Assembly: GCF_900114325.1 (NCBI RefSeq)
Contig: NZ_FOSR01000006.1
Location: forward strand, 124,001 to 188,000
From: Rhodanobacter glycinis
Lineage (GTDB): Bacteria > Pseudomonadota > Gammaproteobacteria > Xanthomonadales > Rhodanobacteraceae
Direction of reading: 5' to 3'
Length of the DNA stretch: 64,000 bases
A program made the translations under genes and the position numbers. Below, piece after piece: positions 45,289-53,553 of the stretch; the stretch's first letter is position 1; each line of letters opens with the position of its first letter. The notes under the pieces were generated by a model. The model searched no databases, had not been told where the DNA came from, and saw only the letters and a program-made list of their open reading frames with translations.

Positions 45289-46296
45289 TCAGCCCTGTCC
45301 GGCCAGCAACGCCATCACCGCCTTCTGCACGTGCAGGCGGTTCTCGGCTTCGTCGATGGCGATGCAGGCGGGCGAGTCCATCACCGCATCGGTCGCCTTG
45401 ATGTTCCGGCGCAACGGCAGGCAGTGGCTGAACAGGCCGTGGTCGGTCAGCGCCATCTTCGCCTCGTCCACGATGAAGTGCTTGTGCGCATCGCGGATCG
45501 GCTTTTCCTGCTCCCATTTGCCGAAGTACGGCAACGCGCCCCAGCTCTTGGCGTACACCACATGGGCACCCGAGTAGGCTTCCTCGATGTCGTGACTGAC
45601 CTTCAGCGAGCCGCCGTTCTGCTCGGCATTCAGACGGCCAAACGCCATGTAGCGCTCATCCAGCACATAATCCGGCGTGGGGCACAGCAGGGTCACGTCC
45701 ATGCCCATCTTGGTGGCGATCAGCAGGGCCGAGTTGGCCACCGCCGTGTTCAGCGGCTTGGGATGGTAGGTCCAGGTCAGCACGTATTTCTTGTTCTGCA
45801 GGCTGCCCAGGTGTTCCTTCATCGCCAGCGCGTGGGCCAGCTCCTGGCAGGGATGGGTGATCGTCTCCATGTTGATCACCGGCACCGTGGCATATTTCGC
45901 GAACGACTTGATGACCGTGTCCTGCCGATCCACCGCCCAGTCCTGGAATTTCGGAAATGCGCGCACCGCGATCAGGTCGACATAGCGCGACAACACCCGC
46001 GCCACCTCCGCGACGTGCTCCTCGGTGTCGCCATCCATCACGGTGCCCACCTCGAACTCGATCGGCCATGCATCCTTGCCGGGCGACAGCACCACGGCAT
46101 GACCGCCAAGCTGGAACGTGCCCAGTTCGAAGCTGGTGCGGGTGCGCATCGACGGATTGAAGAACAGCAACGCGACGGACTTGCCGGCCAGCTGCGCGCC
46201 GGCGGGCGAACGCTTGAACGCCACAGCCTGCTCCAGCAGCGCATCGATCTCGGCGCGGCTGTAATCCTGGGTGGTGATGAAATGGCGGAGGGTCAT
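45289..46296 (-). CDS. argF': N-acetylornithine carbamoyltransferase
   Basis: 335 residues from the ATG at 46296 (MTLRHFITTQDY); a start 11 codons upstream is less like the family. The carbamoyl-phosphate loop is FFNPSMRTRTSFELG. Glu92 in MDGDTEEHVAEV is the residue that directs the Xanthomonas enzyme to N-acetyl substrates. HPCQELAHALA and FSHCLPLRRNIKATDAVMD (with the Lys that is carboxylated in the X. campestris enzyme) are kept. It carbamoylates acetylornithine to acetylcitrulline and is the first structural gene after a probable attenuator. Confidence 0.96.
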   Translation of the reverse strand: MTLRHFITTQDYSRAEIDALLEQAVAFKRSPAGAQLAGKSVALLFFNPSMRTRTSFELGTFQLGGHAVVLSPGKDAWPIEFEVGTVMDGDTEEHVAEVARVLSRYVDLIAVRAFPKFQDWAVDRQDTVIKSFAKYATVPVINMETITHPCQELAHALAMKEHLGSLQNKKYVLTWTYHPKPLNTAVANSALLIATKMGMDVTLLCPTPDYVLDERYMAFGRLNAEQNGGSLKVSHDIEEAYSGAHVVYAKSWGALPYFGKWEQEKPIRDAHKHFIVDEAKMALTDHGLFSHCLPLRRNIKATDAVMDSPACIAIDEAENRLHVQKAVMALLAGQG

Positions 46297-46373
46297 GGTG
46301 TCGTTGGCCTTCTTCACTGTTTCCGGCATGGGAATCGGGAGACTAGCGGACGGATCCGCACGAAAAAATCCAC

Positions 46374-46403
46374 AAAAAAACCCGGCGCAGGGGCCGGGTT
46401 TTT
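46374..46403 (-). terminator. Intrinsic terminator in the argF' leader (attenuator)
   Basis: An 11-bp stem (46376-46386 with 46393-46403; AAAAACCCGGC/GCCGGGTTTTT) is followed on the minus strand by seven U. It lies 77 nt upstream of argF' and 33 nt after an Arg-rich ORF. Its 5' arm ACCCGGCCC (46399-46391) is exactly complementary to GGGCCGGGT (46446-46438) at the end of that ORF, giving a possible antiterminator. Confidence 0.88.
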
Positions 46404-46435
46404 GTCGTCAATGCACATGTAACGCGTGCGACAGC

Positions 46436-46540
46436 CTACCCGGCCCGTTGTCGGTCCAGCGGTCGGCGCGCACGCGACGTCATGCCAGCGGCCATGCGGG
46501 CGCTGGTGAGTACGGTAGCGGTATAGACGGCTGAAGACAT
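46436..46540 (-). CDS. Candidate arginine leader peptide
   Basis: 34 codons from the ATG at 46540, with GGAA about 8 nt upstream; two in-frame ATGs lie 8-10 codons earlier. The product is MSSAVYTATVLTSARMAAGM followed by TSRARRPLDRQRAG. Six codons are Arg, five of them in the last 12, and three of those are CGA or CGG, unusual where CGC dominates. Stalling at residues 23-26 would leave the antiterminator segment free; reading to the stop would cover it. That is the logic of classical attenuation. I know of no described arginine leader like this; the peptide may still be a chance ORF. Confidence 0.5.
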   Translation of the reverse strand: MSSAVYTATVLTSARMAAGMTSRARRPLDRQRAG

Positions 46541-46593
46541 GGTGGTTCCGGACAGGCGAGGCTGCATCATGACGGGAATTTCGCTGCCTTGCA

Positions 46594-46621
46594 ACAATAA
46601 TCGGCAAGGCCCGCCAGCCAA
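46594..46621 (-). promoter_or_regulatory. Candidate promoter for the argF' leader
   Basis: On the minus strand TTGGCT (46621-46616), a 16-nt spacer and TATTGT (46599-46594) form a moderate sigma-70-like pair. It would start RNA near 46587, about 47 nt before the leader ATG, giving a leader RNA of about 210 nt to the terminator. Confidence 0.35.
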
Positions 46622-46656
46622 GGGCTGGACGCCGCCCGGAGGCGGCGCCATCGGCA

Positions 46657-47190
46657 TCAGTCGGCCGGCGTCACGCTGACCCGCACGCGCAGGCGATCGC
46701 CCGGGTCGTAGCTCAGTTGCGACATGTAGACCTCGCCGCGATAGCGATATTCCACGTTGTAGCCCACGATCCGGCGCTGTTCGCTCACCGTATTGACCTG
46801 CTGGCAACGCGTCTCGCTGCCTTCGTAGGTACCACCATGGTCGGACGCGCGATTGCCCACCGCGCCACCCGCCACCGCCCCAACCACGGTGGCGGCAGTG
46901 CGGCCGTCGCCCTTGCCGATGGTGTGGCCGAGCACGCCACCCACCACCGCACCGAGCAGCGTACCGGCCGTGCTGTTGCCACGATCCTCCCGCACCACCG
47001 GCTGGTTGTAGCACTGCTGGCTGGGGACATTGGTGCGAGTGATGCCGTAGACCGGATCGACGCGCAGCACGTTGGCCCAGCCGTAATGGGAATTGTCGCC
47101 GGCGTCCTGGTTCGGGTAGCGCGCGTCCTGCGCAAATGCAGTGGTGGCCACAAGAGCCAGGACCAGTGCGGAAAGCCATATGCGGGTCAT
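46657..47190 (-). CDS. Glycine-zipper 2TM-domain envelope protein
   Basis: 177 residues from the ATG at 47190. Sec signal peptide [20 protein letters not shown]. The mid-section has the 17 kDa/Gly-zipper repeat [19 protein letters not shown] and [15 protein letters not shown], then a beta-rich end with [12 protein letters not shown] typical of this family. Probably a periplasmic or outer-membrane structural protein. It is divergent from cysS. Confidence 0.87.
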   Translation of the reverse strand: MTRIWLSALVLALVATTAFAQDARYPNQDAGDNSHYGWANVLRVDPVYGITRTNVPSQQCYNQPVVREDRGNSTAGTLLGAVVGGVLGHTIGKGDGRTAATVVGAVAGGAVGNRASDHGGTYEGSETRCQQVNTVSEQRRIVGYNVEYRYRGEVYMSQLSYDPGDRLRVRVSVTPAD

Positions 47191-47382
47191 TTCGACCTCC
47201 AATCGGGGATATCTGGACGCTTCTTCGCGCTTCTGACCCGATTGCAACAAACCTTCGCTGAATCGCGGCTTAGAACCGGACGCCCGCGGCAGTTGCGCTT
47301 ACAGCTTGTTAAGATGCGGGGCTGGCCCGAACCAGCTCCGTCCACCGACGCCGCCCGCCGATCACCGCCACGAATTCCGCCG

Positions 47383-48756
47383 ATGCCCATTTCGCTCTAC
47401 AACAGCCTGACCCGCCACACCGAACCGTTCACCCCGCTCGATCCCGATCGGGTGACCGTGTACCTGTGCGGCCCAACGGTCTACAACTACGTGCATATCG
47501 GCAACGCGCGCGGCCCGGTGGTGTTCGACGTGCTGGTGCGCTTGCTGCGGCGGCACTACCCGAACGTGGTCTACGCCCGCAACATCACCGACGTGGAAGA
47601 CAAGATCAACGCCGCGGCCCAGGCTGAAGGCGTGCCGATCAGCACCATCACCGACCGCTATGCCGGCGCCTATCGCGAGGACATGGCCCGGCTCGGCATT
47701 GCCCCGCCGGATCTCGAACCCCACGCCACCGCGCATATCGGCGAGATCATCGCGATGAGCGAGTCGCTGATCGCCAGCGGCCACGCTTATGCCGCCGAAG
47801 GCCACGTGCTGTTCGACGTGGGTTCGTATGCCGCCTATGGCGCGCTGTCCGGCCGCGATACCGACGAATTGATCGCCGGCGCCCGCGTCGAGGTGGCACC
47901 GTACAAGAAGTCACCGGGCGACTTCGTGCTGTGGAAACCGTCCACGCCCGAGCAACCCGGCTGGGACAGCCCGTGGGGCCGCGGCCGCCCCGGCTGGCAC
48001 ATCGAGTGCTCGGCGATGTGCGCCGCGCAGCTGGGCGAGACCATCGACATCCATGCCGGTGGCGTAGACCTGCTGTTTCCGCACCACGAGAACGAGATCG
48101 CCCAGTCCACCTGCGCCCACGGCGGCAAGACCTTCGCCCGCTGGTGGATGCACAACGGCATGCTGACCTTCGACGGTCGCAAGATGTCCAAGTCGCTGGG
48201 CAACGTGCTGGTCCTGCACCAGCTGCTGAAGCAGCATCGCCCGGAAGCACTGCGCCTGCTGCTGCTGCGCGGCCACTACCGGCAGCCGCTGGACTGGTCC
48301 GACAACGCCCTCGCCCAGACCGCGAGCACGCTGGACGGCTGGTATCGCGTGTTGCGCGATCTGGCCGACGTCGCCATCGACGCCACCCGCCTGCCCGTGC
48401 CCGAACGCATGGAAGCCGCCCTGTGTGACGACCTGAACACGCCACAGGCGCTGGCCGAACTGGCCGTGCTGGCCGATGCCGCGCGCCAGCAACGCACGCC
48501 TGAAGCCAAGGCCGCCCTGCTCGGCGGCGGCGCCTTGCTTGGCCTGCTGCAGCAGGATGCCGAAGCGTGGTTCCGGCAAGCCGGCGGCAGCGACATCGAT
48601 CCCGCACGCGTGGAAGCCCTGATCGAGCAACGCCAGGCCGCCCGCGCCGCACGTGACTTTGCCCGGGCCGATGCGATCCGTGGCGAACTGGCGGGCATGG
48701 GCGTCGTCATCGAGGACGGCGCGCAAGGCACCCGCTGGAGCGTGCAGAAAAGCTGA
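47383..48756 (+). CDS. cysS: Cysteinyl-tRNA synthetase
   Basis: 457 residues from the ATG at 47383. Class Ia signatures: Zn/Cys site [14 protein letters not shown]-like HIGNARG, Zn-site [11 protein letters not shown] with HHENEIAQS, and KMSKS in [10 protein letters not shown]. It charges tRNA-Cys. The long frame upstream of 47383 lacks family sequence and runs over the divergent gene. Confidence 0.96.
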   Translation: MPISLYNSLTRHTEPFTPLDPDRVTVYLCGPTVYNYVHIGNARGPVVFDVLVRLLRRHYPNVVYARNITDVEDKINAAAQAEGVPISTITDRYAGAYREDMARLGIAPPDLEPHATAHIGEIIAMSESLIASGHAYAAEGHVLFDVGSYAAYGALSGRDTDELIAGARVEVAPYKKSPGDFVLWKPSTPEQPGWDSPWGRGRPGWHIECSAMCAAQLGETIDIHAGGVDLLFPHHENEIAQSTCAHGGKTFARWWMHNGMLTFDGRKMSKSLGNVLVLHQLLKQHRPEALRLLLLRGHYRQPLDWSDNALAQTASTLDGWYRVLRDLADVAIDATRLPVPERMEAALCDDLNTPQALAELAVLADAARQQRTPEAKAALLGGGALLGLLQQDAEAWFRQAGGSDIDPARVEALIEQRQAARAARDFARADAIRGELAGMGVVIEDGAQGTRWSVQKS

Positions 48757-48773
48757 GCGCCCGCACCAGACAC

Positions 48774-48795
48774 CCTCCCCTGCTTGCAGGGGAGG
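48774..48795. repeat. Hairpin after cysS
   Basis: Perfect 10-bp stem CCTCCCCTGC / GCAGGGGAGG with a TT loop, 17 nt after cysS and without a T-tract. A shorter CCCTGC...GCAGGG relative lies near 14418-14440 after liuE. Confidence 0.6.
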
Positions 48796-48875
48796 AGCCG
48801 CACGTCACGGCGTGGAGCAAGACCCGCGACGACACTTCGCCTGACCCGGCTCGCGGCATGCGCGATAATGCGCAC

Positions 48876-49313
48876 ATGAACGACACCATCACCACCAGCG
48901 CCGCGCAGGTACAGCAGGATATCGCCGACGAATTCGCCTTCTTCGGCGACTGGAGCGAACGCTACCAGTACCTGATCGACCTCGGCCGGCAATTGCCGCC
49001 GTTTCCCGACGAATACAAATCCGAAGAGCATCGCGTGCTCGGTTGCCAGTCGATGGTCTGGCTGGTACCCAGCGGCAACGCCGATTGCATGCACTTCGAC
49101 GCCGTCAGCGATTCGGCCATCGTTTCCGGCCTGCTGATGCTGGTGCTGCGCGTCTACTCCGATCGCTCGGCGGCCGAGATCCTGGCCACCGAACCGGAGT
49201 TCATCCAGTCCATCGGCCTGGCCAGGCACCTGTCGCCCACCCGCTCGAACGGGCTCGCCTCGACGCTGGCGAAACTGAAGGAATATGCCGCGGCCGTGGC
49301 GAATCAGGAGTGA
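48876..49313 (+). CDS. sufE: Cysteine desulfuration protein SufE
   Basis: 145 residues from the ATG at 48876. SufE fold with IADEFAFFGDWSERYQYLID and sulfur-accepting Cys in HRVLGCQSMVWL. It receives persulfide from SufS and passes it to the Fe-S scaffold. SufS is not in this window. It ends next to a long imperfect inverted repeat and a shared terminator. Confidence 0.94.
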   Translation: MNDTITTSAAQVQQDIADEFAFFGDWSERYQYLIDLGRQLPPFPDEYKSEEHRVLGCQSMVWLVPSGNADCMHFDAVSDSAIVSGLLMLVLRVYSDRSAAEILATEPEFIQSIGLARHLSPTRSNGLASTLAKLKEYAAAVANQE

Positions 49314-49397
49314 GTGGAGAGAAGTGAGGAGTGAGAGAAAGCCGCGGCAGCGTGGACTGCTCGCTCTCACTTCTCACTCCTCTTCACTCACTTCTCC
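49308..49397. repeat. Imperfect GAGTGAG inverted repeat at the sufE 3' end
   Basis: Arms of about 30 nt (49308-49337, starting GAGTGAGTGGAGAGAAGTGA; right arm about 49364-49397) pair with only a few mismatches. The left arm overlaps the sufE stop codon. It is a purine/pyrimidine-biased intergenic repeat. Confidence 0.65.
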
Positions 49398-49400
49398 AGC

Positions 49401-49429
49401 AAAAAGCCCCGCTTCGAGCGGGGCTTTTT
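49401..49429. terminator. Bidirectional terminator between sufE and dksA
   Basis: AAAAAGCCCCGCT-TCG-AGCGGGGCTTTTT is a perfect 13-bp stem with T-tracts on both strands, so it can end both the sufE and dksA-like transcripts. Confidence 0.93.
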
Positions 49430-49455
49430 GCTGGGCGACGCGAAGAACGACGTAC

Positions 49456-50565
49456 TCAGTCGCCCATCTGCTTCTGCAGGTGCTCGCGACGCTCCTGCGC
49501 ATCCAGCGACAGCGTGGCGATCGGGCGGGCATCCAGGCGATCGACGCCGATTTCCTCGTCGGTCTCCTCGCAATAGCCGTAACGCCCTTCCTCGATCCGG
49601 CGCAAGGCCTTGTCGATCTTGGAGATCAGCTTGCGGTAACGGTCGCGCGTGCGCAGTTCCAGCGAGTTTTCGGTCTCGCGGGTGGCGCGCTCGGCTTCAT
49701 CGCCCACGTCCCGCACTTCGTCGCGCAGGTTTTCCATGGTCTGGCGGGACTCTTCCACCAGCTGGTCGCGCCAGTCGCGCAACTTGTTGCGGAAATAGGC
49801 AAGCTGGCGGGGACCCATGTACTCCTCGTCGGGAGTCGGGCGATACCCTTTGGGCAAATCGATCGTGATCGTGGAAGGCAGGGCGTAACGCCCGTCTTCC
49901 TTGGTCACGCCATTGTCTAGAACGGTTGCGCTTTTATTCATCGATGACTGCGTTGGCTTCTTTGTCGTGGAAGTGTCGTGGCGTGCGGTGGCGGATGCCA
50001 CGCGCGGGGACGCCACGGCGTGACCCGTCGCATGACCCTTGGCGGGGGCTGCAGCGGGCTTCGATGGTGCCGGCTTCGCCGCTGCCGGATGGGCAGCCTT
50101 GTGAACCGGCGCCGCCTTGGCCACCGGCTTGGTCGGCCGGGAAGCCTTGACGGCAGATTTCGCTGGCTTGGCAGCAGGCTTGTGGGCCGCGGCCGTGGCC
50201 TTCTTGGCGACCTTCGTCGCGGAGGTCTTGCTGACCGGGGCTTTCTTCGGCGCCACCTTCTTCGGTGCCGCCTTTTTTGCCACCGGCTTCTTCACGGGCG
50301 CCGGCTTCCTGGCCGTCTTGGCCGCCGGCTTGCCCTTGGCGGGTGCCGTGGCCTTTTTTGTCGCCGGCTTGCCGGCAACGGACTTCTTGGCGACGGCCGT
50401 CTTCGGCACGGCCTTGCGACTCGCTGCAGCCTTCTTCGGCGCGGCGCTGGCTCGTGCAGGCTTGACGGCAGCCTTGGGCTTGCTCTTTCGTACGTCTTTC
50501 GCCTTGCCCGCAGCCTTCGCTTTCTGCGGTTTGGCGGCGGTCGAACTACGTGTCGTTTTCGCCAT
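49456..50565 (-). CDS. dksA: DksA-like RNA polymerase-binding protein with Lys/Ala/Pro-rich N-terminal tail and degenerate zinc finger
   Basis: 369 residues. Residues 1 to about 208 consist almost only of Lys, Ala, Pro, Thr and Ser in PAKK-like repeats, resembling histone H1. The DksA part begins near [12 protein letters not shown] (Met209) and shows the coiled coil REL-type [20 protein letters not shown], with the acidic tip region [11 protein letters not shown]. The zinc-finger region keeps only Cys332 of the four DksA Cys; the others are Thr335, Ser353 and Ala356. An internal ATG at 49941 could give a 161-residue short form, close to E. coli DksA length. Expected role: control of rRNA and amino-acid promoters with ppGpp. 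Confidence 0.92.
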   Translation of the reverse strand: MAKTTRSSTAAKPQKAKAAGKAKDVRKSKPKAAVKPARASAAPKKAAASRKAVPKTAVAKKSVAGKPATKKATAPAKGKPAAKTARKPAPVKKPVAKKAAPKKVAPKKAPVSKTSATKVAKKATAAAHKPAAKPAKSAVKASRPTKPVAKAAPVHKAAHPAAAKPAPSKPAAAPAKGHATGHAVASPRVASATARHDTSTTKKPTQSSMNKSATVLDNGVTKEDGRYALPSTITIDLPKGYRPTPDEEYMGPRQLAYFRNKLRDWRDQLVEESRQTMENLRDEVRDVGDEAERATRETENSLELRTRDRYRKLISKIDKALRRIEEGRYGYCEETDEEIGVDRLDARPIATLSLDAQERREHLQKQMGD

Positions 50566-50689
50566 ATCCCTTCACCAATTTTGGCCGTGGCGGCCCGGTG
50601 TTATAGCCTATGTATCCCCCACCGGCAACCACGCGTCTGGAATACTTGCAACACTACATGCCACAAGCGGTGCCGGCAGCGTGAATGCC

Positions 50690-50953
50690 ATGACTCGATT
50701 GATACTGCTCCTGCTGGCTTTCTACAAGCGCTGGCTGAGTCCGCTGCTGGGGCCGCGCTGCCGATTCCACCCCAGCTGCTCCGATTATGCACGGATCGCG
50801 GTCGTGCGCTTCGGTCCATGGCGTGGAGGCTTGCTGGCCGGTTGGCGCCTGCTGCGCTGCCAGCCGTTGTGCGACGGCGGCAACGACCCGGTACCCGAAC
50901 ATTTCCACTTCGTCCGCTGCCGCCATCCGGAAGACTCGGACCACGTCCACTGA
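50690..50953 (+). CDS. yidD: Membrane protein insertion efficiency factor YidD
   Basis: 87 residues. An amphipathic N-terminus ([20 protein letters not shown]) is followed by the invariant [11 protein letters not shown] and [19 protein letters not shown]. YidD aids insertion of membrane proteins with YidC. Here it is not beside rpmH/rnpA/yidC, its usual location. It lies between dksA and folE2, convergent with the latter. Confidence 0.93.
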   Translation: MTRLILLLLAFYKRWLSPLLGPRCRFHPSCSDYARIAVVRFGPWRGGLLAGWRLLRCQPLCDGGNDPVPEHFHFVRCRHPEDSDHVH

Positions 50954-50968
50954 TTGACGCCACCGCCA

Positions 50969-51910
50969 TCAGGAACCGAAACCGCCCGGCACGCCCTTGC
51001 TGGCATAGGCCACGGCGTCGTGCGGGTGCAGGCTTTCCTGATGCTCGACGCGGACATGGAAGTCGGCAAGGCGCTCGTCGACGTCGAGCGCTTTCTGGAT
51101 GCGCCGTGCAGCATCCTCGCAGAACATCAGATTGCAGCCGTTGGCCAGCGCGAAGGCCTGTTCGTCCTCGCGTTTCACTGCCGTCTGCACCGCGGTGCCC
51201 AGCGCCTGTTCGACGCGATCGAGCGTATCGAGCAGGTTGAAGGAGGCGCCATCGACCAGGCGCACCAGCAACCGGGCCACGCTGCGCTGCGCATGCGGGG
51301 TGGCGACGATGCCCTGCTCCGTGCCCAGCCACGCCTGCACCGCGGCGTGGTCGAGCGCCTGGCCGGCCTGGAAATCCCTGGCGAACTGTTCCTGGATCAA
51401 CTGCCGCGCCAACGCCGCCGAGGCCGGGCAGGTGGAGGAGTAAACCGCTTCGGTACCCAGCTCCAGCCGGAAACCGTCCGGGCCAAGGCTGGCTTCGATC
51501 GACACCGGGTAGCTGCGCCAGCCGCTGTTGGCGCTGCGCAGGGCCGCGCGCCGCACCAGCACGTCGAAACGGATGCTGAGGCGGGCGCGGTCGGAAAGAC
51601 CCTTGTGCGATTCGAGGAACGCATCCAGCAAGTCCCGCAGCGCGGCCACGCTCAGCGGCTGCGTGCCGAGGTGACGATCGACCAGCAGGTACAGCCGCGA
51701 CATGTGGATGCCGCGCTTGTCTGCCTGCACCAGGTTGACGAAGGCACCGACCTGGGCATTCGTGCGCTGCACCTCGCCATCGCCTGCATCGAAATGCACC
51801 GGCACCTCGATGTTGTCCATGCCCACCCAATCCAGCGCACCGGTCAGATGCGGCTGCGCCTGGGCGGCGACATCGGGCATCAGGCGGGTGGTGTTTTCGT
51901 GGCTGTGCAT
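50969..51910 (-). CDS. folE2: GTP cyclohydrolase I type IB (FolE2)
   Basis: 313 residues from the ATG at 51910, preceded by AGGAAAG. It has LDWVGMDNIEVPV, the metal/active-site STCPASAALARQ and NGCNLMFCEDAARRI. FolE2 opens GTP to make dihydroneopterin triphosphate for folate and is metal-promiscuous, often expressed when zinc is scarce. No Zur box was recognised upstream. Confidence 0.95.
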   Translation of the reverse strand: MHSHENTTRLMPDVAAQAQPHLTGALDWVGMDNIEVPVHFDAGDGEVQRTNAQVGAFVNLVQADKRGIHMSRLYLLVDRHLGTQPLSVAALRDLLDAFLESHKGLSDRARLSIRFDVLVRRAALRSANSGWRSYPVSIEASLGPDGFRLELGTEAVYSSTCPASAALARQLIQEQFARDFQAGQALDHAAVQAWLGTEQGIVATPHAQRSVARLLVRLVDGASFNLLDTLDRVEQALGTAVQTAVKREDEQAFALANGCNLMFCEDAARRIQKALDVDERLADFHVRVEHQESLHPHDAVAYASKGVPGGFGS

Positions 51911-52027
51911 GATCTTTCCTGTAATCGGCGGACAAGCCGCTGCGAGACCTTTCATTTTGGGGCAGATCGGCCGCGCTCAATAGAAGCAAAACGGAAACGC
52001 TGCGTTATCGGCGGCGGGAAACGCCAT

Positions 52028-52882
52028 TCAACCGGCAAGACGATGCCATTGGCGCGCCAGGCGCCAGGAAGCCAGCGCCACGCCAAAGCCCTTGGTCGAG
52101 GCGCCTTGCTGCAATACGGCCAACGGATCGTCCGCTCGCGCCGCACGCCGCGCCAGCTTTTCCCCGCCCGCCGACTCCAGCCCGCGGAAGACACTGAGCG
52201 GCCCCGGCAGGCGCGACGCCTCGCGCCACGCCGCGCGCAAATCGGCCAGCTGCGACTGAATCGCCTGATCGCGCGCCTTGCTGCGCTGGCCCAACTGGCT
52301 GCGACTGAGCCCGAAACGTGCCAGGCACGCCATCGGCAATGGCAGGCGATCGCGCCCGGCATCGTCCTGCAGGCGGCGCAAGGCGTGCAGCAGATGGGCC
52401 AGCACGGCCACCCGCGAAGCGCGAGCCGGCGCCGCCTCGATGCCGAACCACCAGGCCGTCTCCAGCGACGCCAACGCGCCATGCAGGGATTCGGCGGCGG
52501 CCAGTTGCGCGGAAAAATCCGCCGCCGTGCCCTCTTCCAACTGCGCCATCGCGGCAAGCACGGGGGCCAACCAGAGTTCGCCCGGCAGCGCCGCCGCACG
52601 CTCGTCCGCAAACAAGGCCTGGGTCAGCGGATGGCGGCCACCGCTGGCCGCGGCACCGGACAACTCCTCGGCCCACCAGTTGAGTTTGCCCATCGCCACT
52701 TGCGGTTCGCGAATGCCGTAGGCGGCGGCCAGCAACTCCTGCTCCAGCGCGGCCAGGGCGATATGTCCCGGATATTTCACCGGATCGACGAACGCCAGCG
52801 CGATGCGCTGCTGCGGCTGCACTGCCAGCCACTTGTCGACGTAACTGCGCAACGCCCCCTGGGATGCCGGCAGATCGCTCAC
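52028..52882 (-). CDS. Squalene/phytoene synthase-fold protein, NDUFAF6-like
   Basis: 284 residues from a GTG at 52882 that overlaps the upstream HAD stop (GTGA). The helical trans-prenyltransferase fold is suggested by FVDPVKYPGHIALAALEQEL, GKLNWWAEELSG and LHALRRLQDDAGRDRLPLP. The second segment resembles the C-terminal Asp-rich motif of phytoene synthase, but the first DxxxD motif is not visible. That favours a non-catalytic or NDUFAF6-type role over carotenoid synthesis. No carotenoid gene is in the window. Confidence 0.8.
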   Translation of the reverse strand: MSDLPASQGALRSYVDKWLAVQPQQRIALAFVDPVKYPGHIALAALEQELLAAAYGIREPQVAMGKLNWWAEELSGAAASGGRHPLTQALFADERAAALPGELWLAPVLAAMAQLEEGTAADFSAQLAAAESLHGALASLETAWWFGIEAAPARASRVAVLAHLLHALRRLQDDAGRDRLPLPMACLARFGLSRSQLGQRSKARDQAIQSQLADLRAAWREASRLPGPLSVFRGLESAGGEKLARRAARADDPLAVLQQGASTKGFGVALASWRLARQWHRLAG

Positions 52883-53553
52883 GCCGTGACCTCGAGGCCG
52901 AGCAGCTCGGCAAGCTGGCGCGGGTGGTCGAACACGGCATCGGCACCCCACTCGTCCGGATTGCCGCCGTCCAGGTAGCCCCAACGGACCGCCACGGTGT
53001 ACAACCCGGCGTCGCGGCCGGCCTGCACGTCACGACGATCATCGCCGACGAACAGGCAGCGCGCGGGCTCGACGCCGGCACGCTCGCACGCCAGCAGCAC
53101 CGGGGCCGGATCGGGCTTCTTCACCGGCAGCGTGTCGCCGCAGACCACGGCGCTGGCGCGCAGGTCCCAATCCATCCGCTTGATCAGTTCCTCGGTGAGG
53201 AAGCCGGGCTTGTTGGTGACGATGCCCCAGCGCAGATCGCGTGCCTCGATCGCCGCCAGCAGCGGCTCGATGCCGTCGAACGGGCGCGTGTGCTGCGCCA
53301 TGATGCCCGCATAGATATCCAGGTAGCGCGGCATGCGCACCAGCAAGGCCTCGTCATCTTCGGCAAACGCGCAGCGCAGGATCGCGCGACCGCCGCGCGA
53401 GACCACTTCGCGCACGACATCGTAGGGTGGCGCAGCCGCCCCCACCTCGTCGCAATAAATCTGCAGTGCGGCATAGAGATCGGCGGCACTGTCGAGCAAG
53501 GTGCCGTCGAGATCGAACAGCACGGCCTGCACATCGGCGGGCAACGACTTCAT
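52879..53553 (-). CDS. HAD-superfamily phosphatase downstream of ubiG (MupP/Gph type)
   Basis: 224 residues from the ATG at 53553. HAD motif I is FDLDGTLLDS, motif II VTNKPG, motif III Lys in LPVKKPDPAPVL and motif IV GDDRRDVQAG. The family includes phosphoglycolate phosphatase. The mtaD-ubiG-HAD order is the same as around Pseudomonas mupP, where the enzyme dephosphorylates MurNAc-6-phosphate in wall recycling. So both functions are possible. The ATG overlaps ubiG by 4 nt. Confidence 0.9.
   Translation of the reverse strand: MKSLPADVQAVLFDLDGTLLDSAADLYAALQIYCDEVGAAAPPYDVVREVVSRGGRAILRCAFAEDDEALLVRMPRYLDIYAGIMAQHTRPFDGIEPLLAAIEARDLRWGIVTNKPGFLTEELIKRMDWDLRASAVVCGDTLPVKKPDPAPVLLACERAGVEPARCLFVGDDRRDVQAGRDAGLYTVAVRWGYLDGGNPDEWGADAVFDHPRQLAELLGLEVTA

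Noticed and set aside
46374-46403. Terminator simply ending the glycine-zipper gene
   Set aside because: Possible, but it lies 254 nt after that stop, follows an Arg-rich ORF whose end pairs with it, and is only 77 nt before argF'. Attenuation explains more; kept as the alternative.
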